NCBI GenBank assembly: GCA_036498565.1
Contig: DASYFG010000004.1
Location: 186,001 to 250,000, forward strand
Length of the DNA: 64,000 nt
Origin: DASYFG01 sp036498565
Lineage (GTDB): Bacteria; Bacillota; Bacilli; Lactobacillales; Lactobacillaceae
Direction of reading: 5' to 3'
Both the position numbers and the translations under genes were made by a program. The notes below the pieces were generated by a model. The model saw only the letters and a list, made by a program, of their open reading frames with translations. It was not told where the DNA came from and did not search any database. This document shows, in pieces, positions 42,394 to 51,274 of this stretch (position 1 is its first letter; the number at the start of each line of letters is the position of its first letter).

Positions 42394-42968
42394 CCAAAAT
42401 TAAACTGTGCGGGAATTTTCGTTTAGCAGATGTCGCCGCCTTGAACGCGGCCAAGCCTGATTATGCGGGCGTCATTTTCGTCCCCAATCGCAGGCGCTCC
42501 ATCACCAGTGATTTGGCGCAAAAAATGCGAGCTCAACTGGAGCCAAGCATTCCATTAGTGGGTGTTTTTCAAGGACAAACACTGGCACAAATTATTGAGC
42601 TGTTCCAACAAGGCGTGATTCAAATGGCACAATTGCAAGCAGGCTACCAGCAAACAGACGTTTTAGCATTGCAAAATGCTGGTGTTCCTGTGATATTTGT
42701 CAGTGAAACGCCCGTTCAAACGCCAGCCGAATGGTTATTATTTGATCAAGGACAAGGTGGTACTGGGCAAACAATGGATTGGGCGCAACTACCGCAATTA
42801 GCGCGTCAATTTGGTTTAGCGGGCGGTTTAAATGTCGGGAATTTAGCCCAAGCTATTGCCCAAGTGCAGCCTGATTTGGTGGATATTTCAAGTGGTAGTG
42901 AAGTTGACGGTTTCAAAAATGCAACCGTGATGACAGAATTGGTGCGCATCGCGCATGCAGGTGAATAA
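42390..42968 (+). CDS. trpF: Phosphoribosylanthranilate isomerase, divergent
   Basis: 192 aa TIM barrel for the Amadori rearrangement preceding trpC. Catalytic Cys in IKLCGNF (residue 7, normally KICG) and the acid in LFDQGQGGTGQTMDW (about residue 114) are both present. The usual VQLHG strand reads MAQLQAGYQQ, so the conserved histidine is missing; SP-R motif after strand 2 is VPNRRRSIT. Divergent, but location between trpC and trpA makes the assignment firm. SD AAAGGAG. Confidence 0.88.
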   Translation: MTKIKLCGNFRLADVAALNAAKPDYAGVIFVPNRRRSITSDLAQKMRAQLEPSIPLVGVFQGQTLAQIIELFQQGVIQMAQLQAGYQQTDVLALQNAGVPVIFVSETPVQTPAEWLLFDQGQGGTGQTMDWAQLPQLARQFGLAGGLNVGNLAQAIAQVQPDLVDISSGSEVDGFKNATVMTELVRIAHAGE

Positions 42969-42969
42969 A

Positions 42970-43746
42970 ATGAAGCATTTACAAGATATTGTGGCGCAAA
43001 AAGCTTTGATTGGCTTTGTGGTAGCCGGTGATCCAGATTTAGAAACGAGTGTCGACTACATTGTCACACTGGCTAAAAACGGCGTGGACGTGATTGAAAT
43101 TGGTTTGCCATTTTCTGATCCGGTCGCTGACGGTCCCGTGATTATGCAAGCGGATCAGCGCGCTTTTGCAGCGGGCATGACAACCGAACGCGTCTTTGAA
43201 TTAGTGGCCAAAGTCCGCGCCCAAACTGACGTGCCGTTGGTGTTTTTGACGTATTTTAATCCTGTTTTTAAATACGGTATCGAGAATTTCTTAACGCGCA
43301 TGGCAGATTTAGATGTGCAAGGGTTAATCGTGCCGGATTTGCCGTTGGCCGAACAAGATCGTTTGCAACCGTATTTGGCGCAGACGGGCCGTGATTTTAT
43401 TCAAATTATCGCGCCTACTTCAAGTCAACGTTTGGCAGAATTAACCCAGAACGCCAGCGGTTTCTTGTATGTGATGTCCTCACTGGGCATCACCGGCGTG
43501 CGCGAAGAAATTGGCTTTGAACGCTTACGCGAGCAAATTGCGACGCTACGTGATCAAACGAATGTGCCGTTAGCAGTCGGTTTTGGCATTCACACACCGG
43601 CGCAAGTGCGTGAATTGGCCACCTTTGTTGACGGCGTGATTATTGGTTCTGGAATTGTCAAAATCATCGCCGAACACGGCCAAAATGCCCAAGAACCACT
43701 CGCCAAATACGTGCGCGAACTCAAAACAGCGCTAGGAGGTGCGTGA
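42970..43746 (+). CDS. trpA: Tryptophan synthase alpha chain
   Basis: Cleaves indole-3-glycerol phosphate to indole, channelled to TrpB. 258 aa from the ATG at 42970, one base after the trpF stop, with AGGTG six bases upstream; a longer frame from 42955 lacks an SD. Catalytic Glu in VDVIEIGLPFSDPVADGPVI (about 41-60) with Asp further on at LIVPDLPL (about 119-126). Reads YVMSSLGITGVREE near 165. Overlaps trpE by one base. Confidence 0.95.
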   Translation: MKHLQDIVAQKALIGFVVAGDPDLETSVDYIVTLAKNGVDVIEIGLPFSDPVADGPVIMQADQRAFAAGMTTERVFELVAKVRAQTDVPLVFLTYFNPVFKYGIENFLTRMADLDVQGLIVPDLPLAEQDRLQPYLAQTGRDFIQIIAPTSSQRLAELTQNASGFLYVMSSLGITGVREEIGFERLREQIATLRDQTNVPLAVGFGIHTPAQVRELATFVDGVIIGSGIVKIIAEHGQNAQEPLAKYVRELKTALGGA

Positions 43747-45119
43747 TGCAAGTTACCAAAACATTACCATTAACGCTTGATCCGATTGATTTAATGGCGC
43801 AATTAGCACTTCCGCAGCGCATTTACTGGGAATCGCTGGGCTTTAATCAGCAACCATACGCCATCATCGGCCTGCAACCCGCACATGAAATTCAATACAA
43901 AAACGGTCAGCTCCACATCGATCAGCACACTGAAAAAACGGCGGATCCGTTAGCAAAAATAGCAGCATTGATCGGCCAAACACCACAAACCAGTGCCGTT
44001 TTTAACGGTGGGGCGCTGGGTTATGTTGGTTTTGATATGATGGGCGTCTATGAAAATTTGGGTGCAGCGCCGCTTGATGATTTGGATTTACCGGATGCGC
44101 ATTTTTTTGTCTTTGATGATTTTATTCGGATTGATTTAACCGCTAAAACTTTGACAATCGTTGTCGGCGATACGTATGGCACGACCGGAGAAATGGCAAC
44201 GCGACTATCTTTGTATACGCAACAGGTTTTGGCCGTCGTTGAATTGCCGGCAGTCAGTCTGCCAGAACAAGCGGTGACAGTGACGAGCAATACGACCAAA
44301 GCAGCGTTTTTGGCGCGAGTTGCAGATTTAAAAGAGCAGATTGTCGCGGGCGAATTTTTCCAAGCGGTTTTATCACAACGTTTTCAAGTTAAATTGCCGT
44401 TGTCACCGCTGGACTATTTTCGTTTATTAGCGCAGGAAAGCCCGGCTAGTTATCATTATTTGATGGATTTTGGCAATTATCAAGTGCTTGGCGCATCCCC
44501 AGAGCGTTTGGTTGGCGTTGTGCCCGATGACAAAGGTTTTGAAATCATTACCAATCCAATTGCCGGCACCCGCCATCGCGGCCAAACAGCTGCCCAAGAT
44601 GATGCTTTAGCGCGGGAATTACAGAATAGCGAAAAAGACAACGCAGAACATTTGATGTTAATTGACTTAGGACGCAACGATTTAGGGCGCGTGAGTGAAA
44701 TCGGCTCCGTTCAAGTCACCGCTGATCGCGTGTTGCAACGTTATGCGAATGTCATGCATTTGGTGAGCGAAGTGAGTGGGCGTTTGGCGCCTGAATTTGG
44801 GCCAATGGACGCGTTACGGGTCACGTTGCCGGCTGGGACCGTTTCAGGCGCCCCAAAAATACGAGCGGTGTCGCATTTATACCGTTTGGAAACGACGAAA
44901 CGGGGCGTTTATGCTGGGGCAATTGGCGCGATTAGTCGCGGTGGCTTGTTAGATATGGCGATTGCTATTCGGACCATGGTTGCCAAAAATAAGCAAGGCT
45001 ATGTGCAAGCGGGAGCTGGGATTGTCTATGATTCTGATCCAGCCAGTGAATATCAAGAAACGTTGCATAAAGCGGGCAGCTTGCTGCGCGTTTTGGGTGA
45101 TGTGGAGGTAGTGGAATGA
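43746..45119 (+). CDS. trpE: Anthranilate synthase component I
   Basis: Chorismate-using subunit, 457 aa from the ATG at 43746 (GGAGG six bases upstream). Chorismate-binding domain: GEFFQAVLSQRF (about 200-211), NPIAGTRHRG (about 259-268), LIDLGRNDLGRV (about 300-311), LPAGTVSGAPK (about 358-368). The feedback-inhibition element near the N-terminus reads YWESLG rather than LLES, so tryptophan inhibition may persist but is not certain. It is near the end of the operon rather than first. Confidence 0.93.
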   Translation: MQVTKTLPLTLDPIDLMAQLALPQRIYWESLGFNQQPYAIIGLQPAHEIQYKNGQLHIDQHTEKTADPLAKIAALIGQTPQTSAVFNGGALGYVGFDMMGVYENLGAAPLDDLDLPDAHFFVFDDFIRIDLTAKTLTIVVGDTYGTTGEMATRLSLYTQQVLAVVELPAVSLPEQAVTVTSNTTKAAFLARVADLKEQIVAGEFFQAVLSQRFQVKLPLSPLDYFRLLAQESPASYHYLMDFGNYQVLGASPERLVGVVPDDKGFEIITNPIAGTRHRGQTAAQDDALARELQNSEKDNAEHLMLIDLGRNDLGRVSEIGSVQVTADRVLQRYANVMHLVSEVSGRLAPEFGPMDALRVTLPAGTVSGAPKIRAVSHLYRLETTKRGVYAGAIGAISRGGLLDMAIAIRTMVAKNKQGYVQAGAGIVYDSDPASEYQETLHKAGSLLRVLGDVEVVE

Positions 45120-45694
45120 TTTTGTTAGTGGATAATTATGATTCATTTACGTATAATTTATATCAACTATTAGCGCAATATGACGAGGTCAAAGTTTTAC
45201 GCAACGACGATGATAGCCTTTTGACGAGTGCCAAACAAGCTGATGCCTTAGTGCTATCGCCCGGACCCGGGCATCCAGCGCAAGCCGGTTTAATGGTGAC
45301 TTTGTTGCAAAAATTTGCCACGGAAAAGCCGATTTTAGGCATTTGTTTGGGCCATCAAGCCATGAGTTTGGCGTTTGGTGGGGAAGTGACCCGTTCAAAA
45401 ACGGTGCGGCATGGTAAATTATCTCGCACGCGACAAAGTGGGCAATCTCCGTTATTTGCGGGTTTGGCTGATGACTTTGAAGTGATGCGCTATCATTCTT
45501 TGGTGGTGCCGGAAAATGGTGTGCCAACAGATTTTGCGGTACTCGCTACAGCGCAAGACGATGGTGAAATCATGGCGATGGCGCACAAAAATTTGCCAAT
45601 TTACGGCATTCAATTTCATCCAGAATCCGTTGGAACAGCATTTGGCGCGCAGATGATTGAGAATTTTGTGAAAATAGCAAAAAACGACTACTAA
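45116..45694 (+). CDS. trpG: Anthranilate synthase component II (glutamine amidotransferase)
   Basis: Supplies ammonia to TrpE. 192 aa class I glutamine amidotransferase with the catalytic triad visible: GICLGHQA (Cys about residue 79) and QFHPESVGT (His/Glu about 170-172). VDNYDSFTYNLYQLL at the N-terminus is typical. No separate pab genes are seen here, so it could also serve folate synthesis. Overlaps trpE by four bases; last gene of the operon. Confidence 0.93.
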   Translation: MILLVDNYDSFTYNLYQLLAQYDEVKVLRNDDDSLLTSAKQADALVLSPGPGHPAQAGLMVTLLQKFATEKPILGICLGHQAMSLAFGGEVTRSKTVRHGKLSRTRQSGQSPLFAGLADDFEVMRYHSLVVPENGVPTDFAVLATAQDDGEIMAMAHKNLPIYGIQFHPESVGTAFGAQMIENFVKIAKNDY

Positions 45695-45707
45695 GTCGTT
45701 TTTTTAT
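45679..45707 (+). terminator. trp operon terminator
   Basis: AAAAACGACT / AGTCGTTTTT stem with a short loop, overlapping the trpG stop codon, then T-run. Confidence 0.88.
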
Positions 45708-45784
45708 TATGCAAAAACGCTAGTATTTTTTGTAATAATCGCATAAAATAAATTTATCTAGAGAAAGAGATGAGGATAAATCGA

Positions 45785-46999
45785 ATGAAAATCATTCAAA
45801 AATTATTGCTAGCCGTTGGGACTAGTCTGATGCTGTTTAGTGGTGGCGTCACTGTGATTGAAGCACAAACGCTAAGTCAGGCGAATTCAAAAGTTACAAG
45901 CACGAAACATGCTTATCAATCTGCTCAAAAAACTTATTCACACAAGGCCAAAATTGCACAGAGTAAGAAAAGTACGTATAACAAAATTTCTAAAAGTTAT
46001 CAAACAACACAAACACAGTATGCAAAACAAAATAGTCTGGTGAGCAAATATCGGCACAACGAGTTAGTTTACCGAAATCAAATCAAAGTTAACACAACAC
46101 GTGTAACAACTGATCAACAAAAGGTTACACAAGCAACAAAACAATTAAACGCTGATCAGCAAAAAGTTACCGCAGCAAATAACCGATATGAAGATATCGC
46201 CGATGAGCAAAACGAAATTGACAAATTAGCAGATAAAGTTGATGAAACCGAATCAGATCTAGAAAATGCGCAATTCGCATACGATTACGCTGATGATGCA
46301 GATTTGGCAACGGCAAAAGCGAAATTAGATGCAGCAACTCTTGCGCATAATCAAGCTGTTGACGCTTACAATACTAAAAATCCAACTTATCGCGATGGAA
46401 GTACGTACTCAGATAAATTAGATACAGAAGCGAATGCTTTATACGAGTATATTAATTATGATGCAACGGACATTTTAAATGCAGATCAAGATAAAGTTGC
46501 AACTACCAAAGCACACTTAAAAAGTGATCAAAATAAACTGACAACTTCAAAACGTAATTGGACAACAACCAAGAAGAATTTGACTGTTGCGCAAAAGAAA
46601 TCAGCTCAGTACCGACGTAACGTCATTACAAAAGCTAAGCAAAAGAAAAATGCGTACAAACAATATGTTGCAGCAAATCATAATGCACAAAAAGCTAAGC
46701 AAAATGTTGCAAAAAAGAAAGTCGCATATCAACGCGCAGTCAAACAAAGAAATGTCATTAAAGCAAAACAAGCAGCACTTGCTCGTGCGCGTCATCGTGC
46801 AGCAGTTCAACGCGCGGCTGCTCAAAGTTCAAGTGGTTCAATCTATACTGGTACATCACAGACAATCATTGGGAATAGCCGTTCAATGATTTATCATGTG
46901 CCGGGTCAAGCAGGTTATCACATGAGTAGCGCGAATGCTGTCTATTTTAGCAGTGAAGCACAAGCGCAAGCGGCAGGATATCGTAAATCATTACGTTAA
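45785..46999 (+). CDS. Secreted coiled-coil protein with C-terminal surface-type domain
   Basis: 404 aa from the ATG at 45785 (GATGAGG as SD; an earlier ATG overlaps that SD). Signal peptide in about residues 1-28 (LLLAVGTSLMLFSGGVTVIEA). Then about 300 residues of Lys/Gln/Thr/Ala-rich helices with heptad character, and a Lys/Arg-rich stretch to residue ~345. The last ~45 residues (IIGNSRSMIYHVPGQAGYHM..YFSSEAQAQAAGYRKS) match a short domain common at the ends of lactobacillar exported proteins and nucleases. Very basic overall, so it may bind wall polymers or DNA. No enzyme motif is visible. Confidence 0.72.
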   Translation: MKIIQKLLLAVGTSLMLFSGGVTVIEAQTLSQANSKVTSTKHAYQSAQKTYSHKAKIAQSKKSTYNKISKSYQTTQTQYAKQNSLVSKYRHNELVYRNQIKVNTTRVTTDQQKVTQATKQLNADQQKVTAANNRYEDIADEQNEIDKLADKVDETESDLENAQFAYDYADDADLATAKAKLDAATLAHNQAVDAYNTKNPTYRDGSTYSDKLDTEANALYEYINYDATDILNADQDKVATTKAHLKSDQNKLTTSKRNWTTTKKNLTVAQKKSAQYRRNVITKAKQKKNAYKQYVAANHNAQKAKQNVAKKKVAYQRAVKQRNVIKAKQAALARARHRAAVQRAAAQSSSGSIYTGTSQTIIGNSRSMIYHVPGQAGYHMSSANAVYFSSEAQAQAAGYRKSLR

Positions 47000-47027
47000 A
47001 AAAAGCGACCATAAGGTCGCTTTTTTT
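46998..47027. terminator. Bidirectional terminator
   Basis: AAAAGCGACC / GGTCGCTTTT with loop ATAA, between the converging coiled-coil gene and ade. Confidence 0.9.
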
Positions 47028-48667
47028 TAAGCATTAATATCAATAAAAGCAAATTGTTCAAAATCAAATAACCCTTGATCCGTAATTTTCAAACTCGGAA
47101 TGACCGGTAACGCCATAAAGGACAGCGTCAAAAACGGATCGAAGTCGCGAATGTCACTGATTTTTTCAAAGGCGCGCATCAGCGCGTTGGTGTTTGCGAT
47201 GACGTCTTGATAAGACGCATCCGCCATCAAGCCGCCAATCGTCAGGGACAAACTGGTGACTTGACCAGAACCGTCCACAACCACCATGCCGCCGCCCAGT
47301 TCTTTGAGCGTGTCAGCGGCTAGCAACATCGCATCATCATCGTGACCGGCGATAATCAGGTTGTGCGAATCGTGGGCAATGGTCGAACCAATCGCGCCTT
47401 GTGTCAAATGCAACCCTTTGATAATGCCGACACCTTGGCCTAAATGATGATAACGTTCAGCGACCACGATTTTGGCAAATTCGGCATCTGCACGGAAGAG
47501 ACCGTTTTGGGTTGGCACCGCGGTGATCAAGTGTTTCGTCGTGATGTGATGCGGCTCGATTTCAATCACGTGCGCTTGATTGGCAATCGGTAAGGACAAA
47601 TCAATTTTGTCCAAAGTAAAATTCAGTGCTTGATTGGTCATCGGCAAAACGGTCGTGTCAATTGCATCAAGCCACTGACCATTCACCATCGTCCGCGCCA
47701 CTTGTACTTTGTTCACATCGTCTAACACCAACAAATCGGCCACAAAGCCATCGCTTAAAGCGCCAATATTATCCAAATGATGGGCGCGGGCGGCGTTTAA
47801 ACTCGCCATGGTCAACGCTCGCGCAGCGGGGATGCCGTTTTCAATCGCCAAGCGCACGCTGTAATCAATTGAACCTTCACTTTGTAAATCAAGCGCGGAT
47901 TTGTCATCGGTAGCAAAGGCAAATCGTGTCCAATTGGCATCATTAACCGCTGGCAAAATCGCGACTTCATCGCGTTCAACCGTGCCTTCACGAATGAGTA
48001 CGCTCATGCCAGCCGCCAAACGATCAAGCGCTTCGGCCGCGTTGGTACTTTCGTGATCCGTATCAATGCCGACGTTACGATAAATACTCAACTGCTCGCG
48101 CGTCAAGCCACTGCCGTGACCGTCGACGTGTTTGCCAGCCGCTTTGGCGTCGGCAATTTTTTGTAACATGTCGGCATTTTGATTGGCGACGGCGGGAAAA
48201 TCCATGACTTCGGCCAAACCATTCACTTCTGGCACACCATAAAACGGCTTTAAGGCCGCCGCATTTAACGTGGCACCGGCGTGTTCAAAAGGCGTTGCCG
48301 GCACGCTAGAAGGCAACATGTAATGAATGTTCAACGGCGTCTGGCGCGCTTCTTCTAACATATATTGAATTCCAGAAATTCCCGCCACACTAGCGATTTC
48401 GTGCGGATCAGCGAATACACGCGTCACGCCATGTCGCAAAGCGATTTTGGCAACTTCACTGGGTGCCAGCAGCGAACTTTCGATGTGCATGTGCGCATCA
48501 ATGAAGCCGGGCACAATCGTTTTACCTTGCGCATCAAACGTCTCATCGGCCGTCCAATCAGGCCGTGCGCCGCGATAAACAATGGTGCCATTGTCAATCC
48601 AAAGTTCAGTTGTGTCGAATGTTTGATTGAAAACATCTAAAATTTTTGCATTATGAATTCTAAGCAT
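47027..48667 (-). CDS. ade: Adenine deaminase
   Basis: Deaminates adenine to hypoxanthine. 546 aa amidohydrolase with metal motif PGFIDAHMHIESS (about 52-64), FADPHEIASV (about 86-95) and HGSGLTREQL. C-terminal domain with SHNLIIAGHDD (about 428-438). Start ATG at 48667 gives the usual N-terminus, but no SD lies nearby; the only one is about 176 bases upstream, beyond a long folded leader and a 13-aa leader peptide. Together with apt it sets the fate of adenine. Confidence 0.93.
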   Translation of the reverse strand: MLRIHNAKILDVFNQTFDTTELWIDNGTIVYRGARPDWTADETFDAQGKTIVPGFIDAHMHIESSLLAPSEVAKIALRHGVTRVFADPHEIASVAGISGIQYMLEEARQTPLNIHYMLPSSVPATPFEHAGATLNAAALKPFYGVPEVNGLAEVMDFPAVANQNADMLQKIADAKAAGKHVDGHGSGLTREQLSIYRNVGIDTDHESTNAAEALDRLAAGMSVLIREGTVERDEVAILPAVNDANWTRFAFATDDKSALDLQSEGSIDYSVRLAIENGIPAARALTMASLNAARAHHLDNIGALSDGFVADLLVLDDVNKVQVARTMVNGQWLDAIDTTVLPMTNQALNFTLDKIDLSLPIANQAHVIEIEPHHITTKHLITAVPTQNGLFRADAEFAKIVVAERYHHLGQGVGIIKGLHLTQGAIGSTIAHDSHNLIIAGHDDDAMLLAADTLKELGGGMVVVDGSGQVTSLSLTIGGLMADASYQDVIANTNALMRAFEKISDIRDFDPFLTLSFMALPVIPSLKITDQGLFDFEQFAFIDINA

Positions 48668-48858
48668 AGTTGTGCATGGGCATTTTTGTGAAGAGAGTGC
48701 GGTTCAGTGTGCCGGCAAAGCCGGCTGGGAAGCGTTCGCTAAGTGATTAACGCGTGAAATGCCAACGGCATTTTGCGTGGTAATGGCTTAGCGCTAGCTT
48801 TCCAAACTGAGAGCACGTTTCACAAAAACGGTCATAACCCGTCCTCCGAAAAATGATT
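48668..48858 (-). promoter_or_regulatory. Long structured ade leader RNA
   Basis: Extended -10 TG-T-TACACT (TACACT at 48865-48870). The transcript can fold into a closed multibranch shape: a 12-bp outer stem with one G-U (48819-48830 with 48681-48692), then 4 bp (48813-48816/48697-48700), 5 bp (48806-48810/48704-48708), and inner hairpins at 48738-48743/48787-48792 (enclosing AAATGCC/GGCATTT, 48757-48773) and GCCGGC-AAA-GCCGGC (48711-48725). SD GGAGG (48843-48847) is outside the 5' strand of the outer stem; 13 bases separate the 3' strand from the ade ATG. It does not match the purine riboswitch consensus. Confidence 0.6.
48794..48835 (-). CDS. Putative ade leader peptide, 13 aa
   Basis: MTVFVKRALSLES with a perfect SD (GGAGG, seven bases). 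Its codons 3-6 lie in the 5' strand of the outer stem of the ade leader, so translating it would open that stem. No functional proof. Confidence 0.5.
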   Translation of the reverse strand: MTVFVKRALSLES

Positions 48859-48925
48859 TTTACTAGTGTAACACAGCTAGTCGTGGTATTCTAGAAGAAG
48901 TGAAAAAAGTGTGTGGAGGTCAGAT

Positions 48926-49855
48926 ATGACACGCAAAATTGCTGTTTTGGGCAGCTTAAATGTAGATAGTATTTTAAAAATGAAACGCATGCCGTTGGAA
49001 GGGGAAACGATGGCGTTACGTGACGTCACCACAGCACCTGGTGGCAAGGGCGCAAACCAAGCTGTGGCAGCCGCGCGACAAGGCGCACAAGTGAGTTTTA
49101 TCGGGGCGGTTGGGCAAGATGTGAACGGTGATTTCATGACCAAAACGTTAGCTGATAACGGCGTGAACGTTGATCACGTCGCCCAATTGGCCGACACGCC
49201 AACGGGATCTGCAACGATTATGCTCCAAGAAAACGGGGCCAATACGATTTTGATTCATGGTGGCGCAAACCAAGCCTTAACTGTGGCGGACATTGAAGCA
49301 GCTCGCGATGTGATTGCCGAAGCCGACGTGCTGATTGCACAATTTGAAGTGCCGTTTGATGTGATTGTGGCTGGTTTTACTTTGGCAAAAGCACATCAAG
49401 TGACGACGATTTTGAATCCTGCCCCAGCCGTTTATGCGCTAACGCCTGAATTGATGGCGGTAACGGATTTAATCGTGCCAAACGAAACAGAAGCGCAATT
49501 GTTAACTGGTATTAAAGTGACCAACGATGACTTGGTATTGACGCAAGTTGCGGAAAATTTGAGCGAACAAGGCGCTGCGCGCACCATTATTACTTTGGGT
49601 GGCGCGGGCAGTTTTGTGGACGCGGAAAATTTGAGTGAACACATTCCACCGGTAAAAGTCAAAGCAGTGGATACGACCGCCGCTGGCGACACATTTATCG
49701 GGACTTTGGCGAGCGTTGTTGCACCTGATTTTAGTAATTTGCGTGACAGCATTTTACGCGCGAGTCGCGCCAGCGCGATTGCTGTGACGCGTCCCGGCGC
49801 GATTCCGTCAATTCCCACGCGCGCAGAAGTTGAGGATTTTGACGATGCGCGATAA
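48926..49855 (+). CDS. rbsK: Ribokinase-type PfkB sugar kinase (second copy)
   Basis: 309 aa from the ATG at 48926 (TGGAGG eight bases upstream). Clearly paralogous to the gene at 28047: PGGKGANQAVAAARQGAQVSFIGAVG (quoted in part: GGKGANQAVAAARQGAQV), LNPAPA, IVPNETEAQ and DTTAAGDTFIGTLA are shared. It lacks a cre site and stands divergent from ade, overlapping an rRNA methyltransferase gene, so it may act on nucleoside-derived ribose or another pentose rather than imported ribose. Extended -10 TG-G-TATTCT lies upstream. Confidence 0.85.
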   Translation: MTRKIAVLGSLNVDSILKMKRMPLEGETMALRDVTTAPGGKGANQAVAAARQGAQVSFIGAVGQDVNGDFMTKTLADNGVNVDHVAQLADTPTGSATIMLQENGANTILIHGGANQALTVADIEAARDVIAEADVLIAQFEVPFDVIVAGFTLAKAHQVTTILNPAPAVYALTPELMAVTDLIVPNETEAQLLTGIKVTNDDLVLTQVAENLSEQGAARTIITLGGAGSFVDAENLSEHIPPVKVKAVDTTAAGDTFIGTLASVVAPDFSNLRDSILRASRASAIAVTRPGAIPSIPTRAEVEDFDDAR

Positions 49856-51266
49856 GTTACCAGCAGCTTTTATTGACAAATACACAACGCTTCTTGGTGA
49901 TGAATCAGAAGCGTTTTTGGCGAGTTTTGATGAATCGGTGGAAAAAGCGTACCGGATTAATCCGCTCAAAGCCAACAACCAACTCGCCCAAACGCCTGAT
50001 AATGGCCGTGTGCCGTATGGGCAATGGGGGCATTTGGGCGCGGTGAGTGGCCGTTCGATTGATCATGTGAGTGGTTTGGTGTATTCACAAGAACCGTCGG
50101 CCCAATTGGTCGGCGAAGTTTTGGCGCCAAATCCCGGTGAAACGGTATTAGATTTGGCGGCGGCGCCGGGCGGTAAAACCACGCATTTAGCGGCTTTTAT
50201 GCAACAAAAAGGTTTGCTGTGGGCGAATGAAATTTTCATGAACCGCGCCAAAATTTTGAGTGAAAATGTGGAACGCATGGGCGTACAAAATGCGATTGTC
50301 ACTTCGCATGCACCAGCCGAGTTAAGTGCGCAATTGCCAGGTTTTTTCGATAAAATTTTGCTGGATGCACCGTGTTCTGGTGAGGGGATGTTCCGCAAAG
50401 ACCCAGCCGCGATTCAATATTGGCACGAACATTATCCAGCGGAAAACGCTGCGCGCCAACGTGAAATTTTGGCAGAAGCCGTGAAAATGTTGAAGCCGGG
50501 CGGGCAAATTGTCTATTCAACCTGCACGTTTGCGCCGGAAGAAGATGAAAAAATCATCGCGTGGTTGTTGCAAGCCTATCCAGAAATTAATGTGGTCGCT
50601 ATCGACAAACCAGCCGATTGGCATGTCAGCGACGGACGCCCTGAATGGAGTGGTGCCCCAGTGGAAATTGCGACTGAAATGACGAAAACAGCGCGCCTCT
50701 GGCCGCACCGTTTGCACGGTGAAGGGCATTTCGTAGCTAAATTGGTGAAAACCGACAACATTGACGGCGATGATGGGCGTGTGAAACCACTGGACGCCAA
50801 GGCTTTGTCTAAGGAACAACAAAGTTTGTTGACAGATTTTTTGGCAACGACGTTGCCGAATTTGGATGTGACGGGCAAACAATGGGTGTTGTTCGGTGAG
50901 CGTTTGTACTTGGCACCGGTTGGCGCGCCTGACATTAAGGCGTTCAAAATTTTGCGTTTGGGCCTTGAAGTGGGTGAATTTAAGAAAAAGCGCTTTGAGC
51001 CGGCGCACGCGTTGGCTTTGGCGGTGCACCCGAATGAATTTGTGCAGAGCTATGAATTGGCGGATGAAGCGCAGTGGGCGGCGTTTATGCATGGCGATGT
51101 GTTGCGTGTTGATACTAATTTGGCCAAAGGCTGGGTTGTGATTACGGCCAATGGCAACGGCGTTGGTTGGGCCAAATACGTTGATGGTCAGTTGAAAAAT
51201 TTCTTGCCGAAAGGTTTGCGATTTGCGGCGAGTTTGAAAGAAAATTTGACTGACGATATGTACTAA
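49845..51266 (+). CDS. RsmF-type rRNA cytosine-C5 methyltransferase
   Basis: NOL1/NOP2/Sun-family enzyme, 473 aa from the ATG at 49845. SAM motif DLAAAPGGKTTHLAAF (about 100-115); catalytic cysteines in LLDAPCSGEGMFRKD (about 170-184) and YSTCTFAPEEDE (about 223-234). C-terminal RNA-binding part with PUA-like NGNGVGWAKYVDGQLKN. Probably forms m5C in 16S rRNA. SD GAGG nine bases upstream lies inside the end of the ribokinase gene, which it overlaps by 11 bases. Confidence 0.9.
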   Translation: MRDKLPAAFIDKYTTLLGDESEAFLASFDESVEKAYRINPLKANNQLAQTPDNGRVPYGQWGHLGAVSGRSIDHVSGLVYSQEPSAQLVGEVLAPNPGETVLDLAAAPGGKTTHLAAFMQQKGLLWANEIFMNRAKILSENVERMGVQNAIVTSHAPAELSAQLPGFFDKILLDAPCSGEGMFRKDPAAIQYWHEHYPAENAARQREILAEAVKMLKPGGQIVYSTCTFAPEEDEKIIAWLLQAYPEINVVAIDKPADWHVSDGRPEWSGAPVEIATEMTKTARLWPHRLHGEGHFVAKLVKTDNIDGDDGRVKPLDAKALSKEQQSLLTDFLATTLPNLDVTGKQWVLFGERLYLAPVGAPDIKAFKILRLGLEVGEFKKKRFEPAHALALAVHPNEFVQSYELADEAQWAAFMHGDVLRVDTNLAKGWVVITANGNGVGWAKYVDGQLKNFLPKGLRFAASLKENLTDDMY

Positions 51267-51274
51267 AACAAAGT

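Noticed and set aside
48668..48858. Known purine riboswitch upstream of ade
   Set aside because: The conserved purine-aptamer loops and junction are absent.
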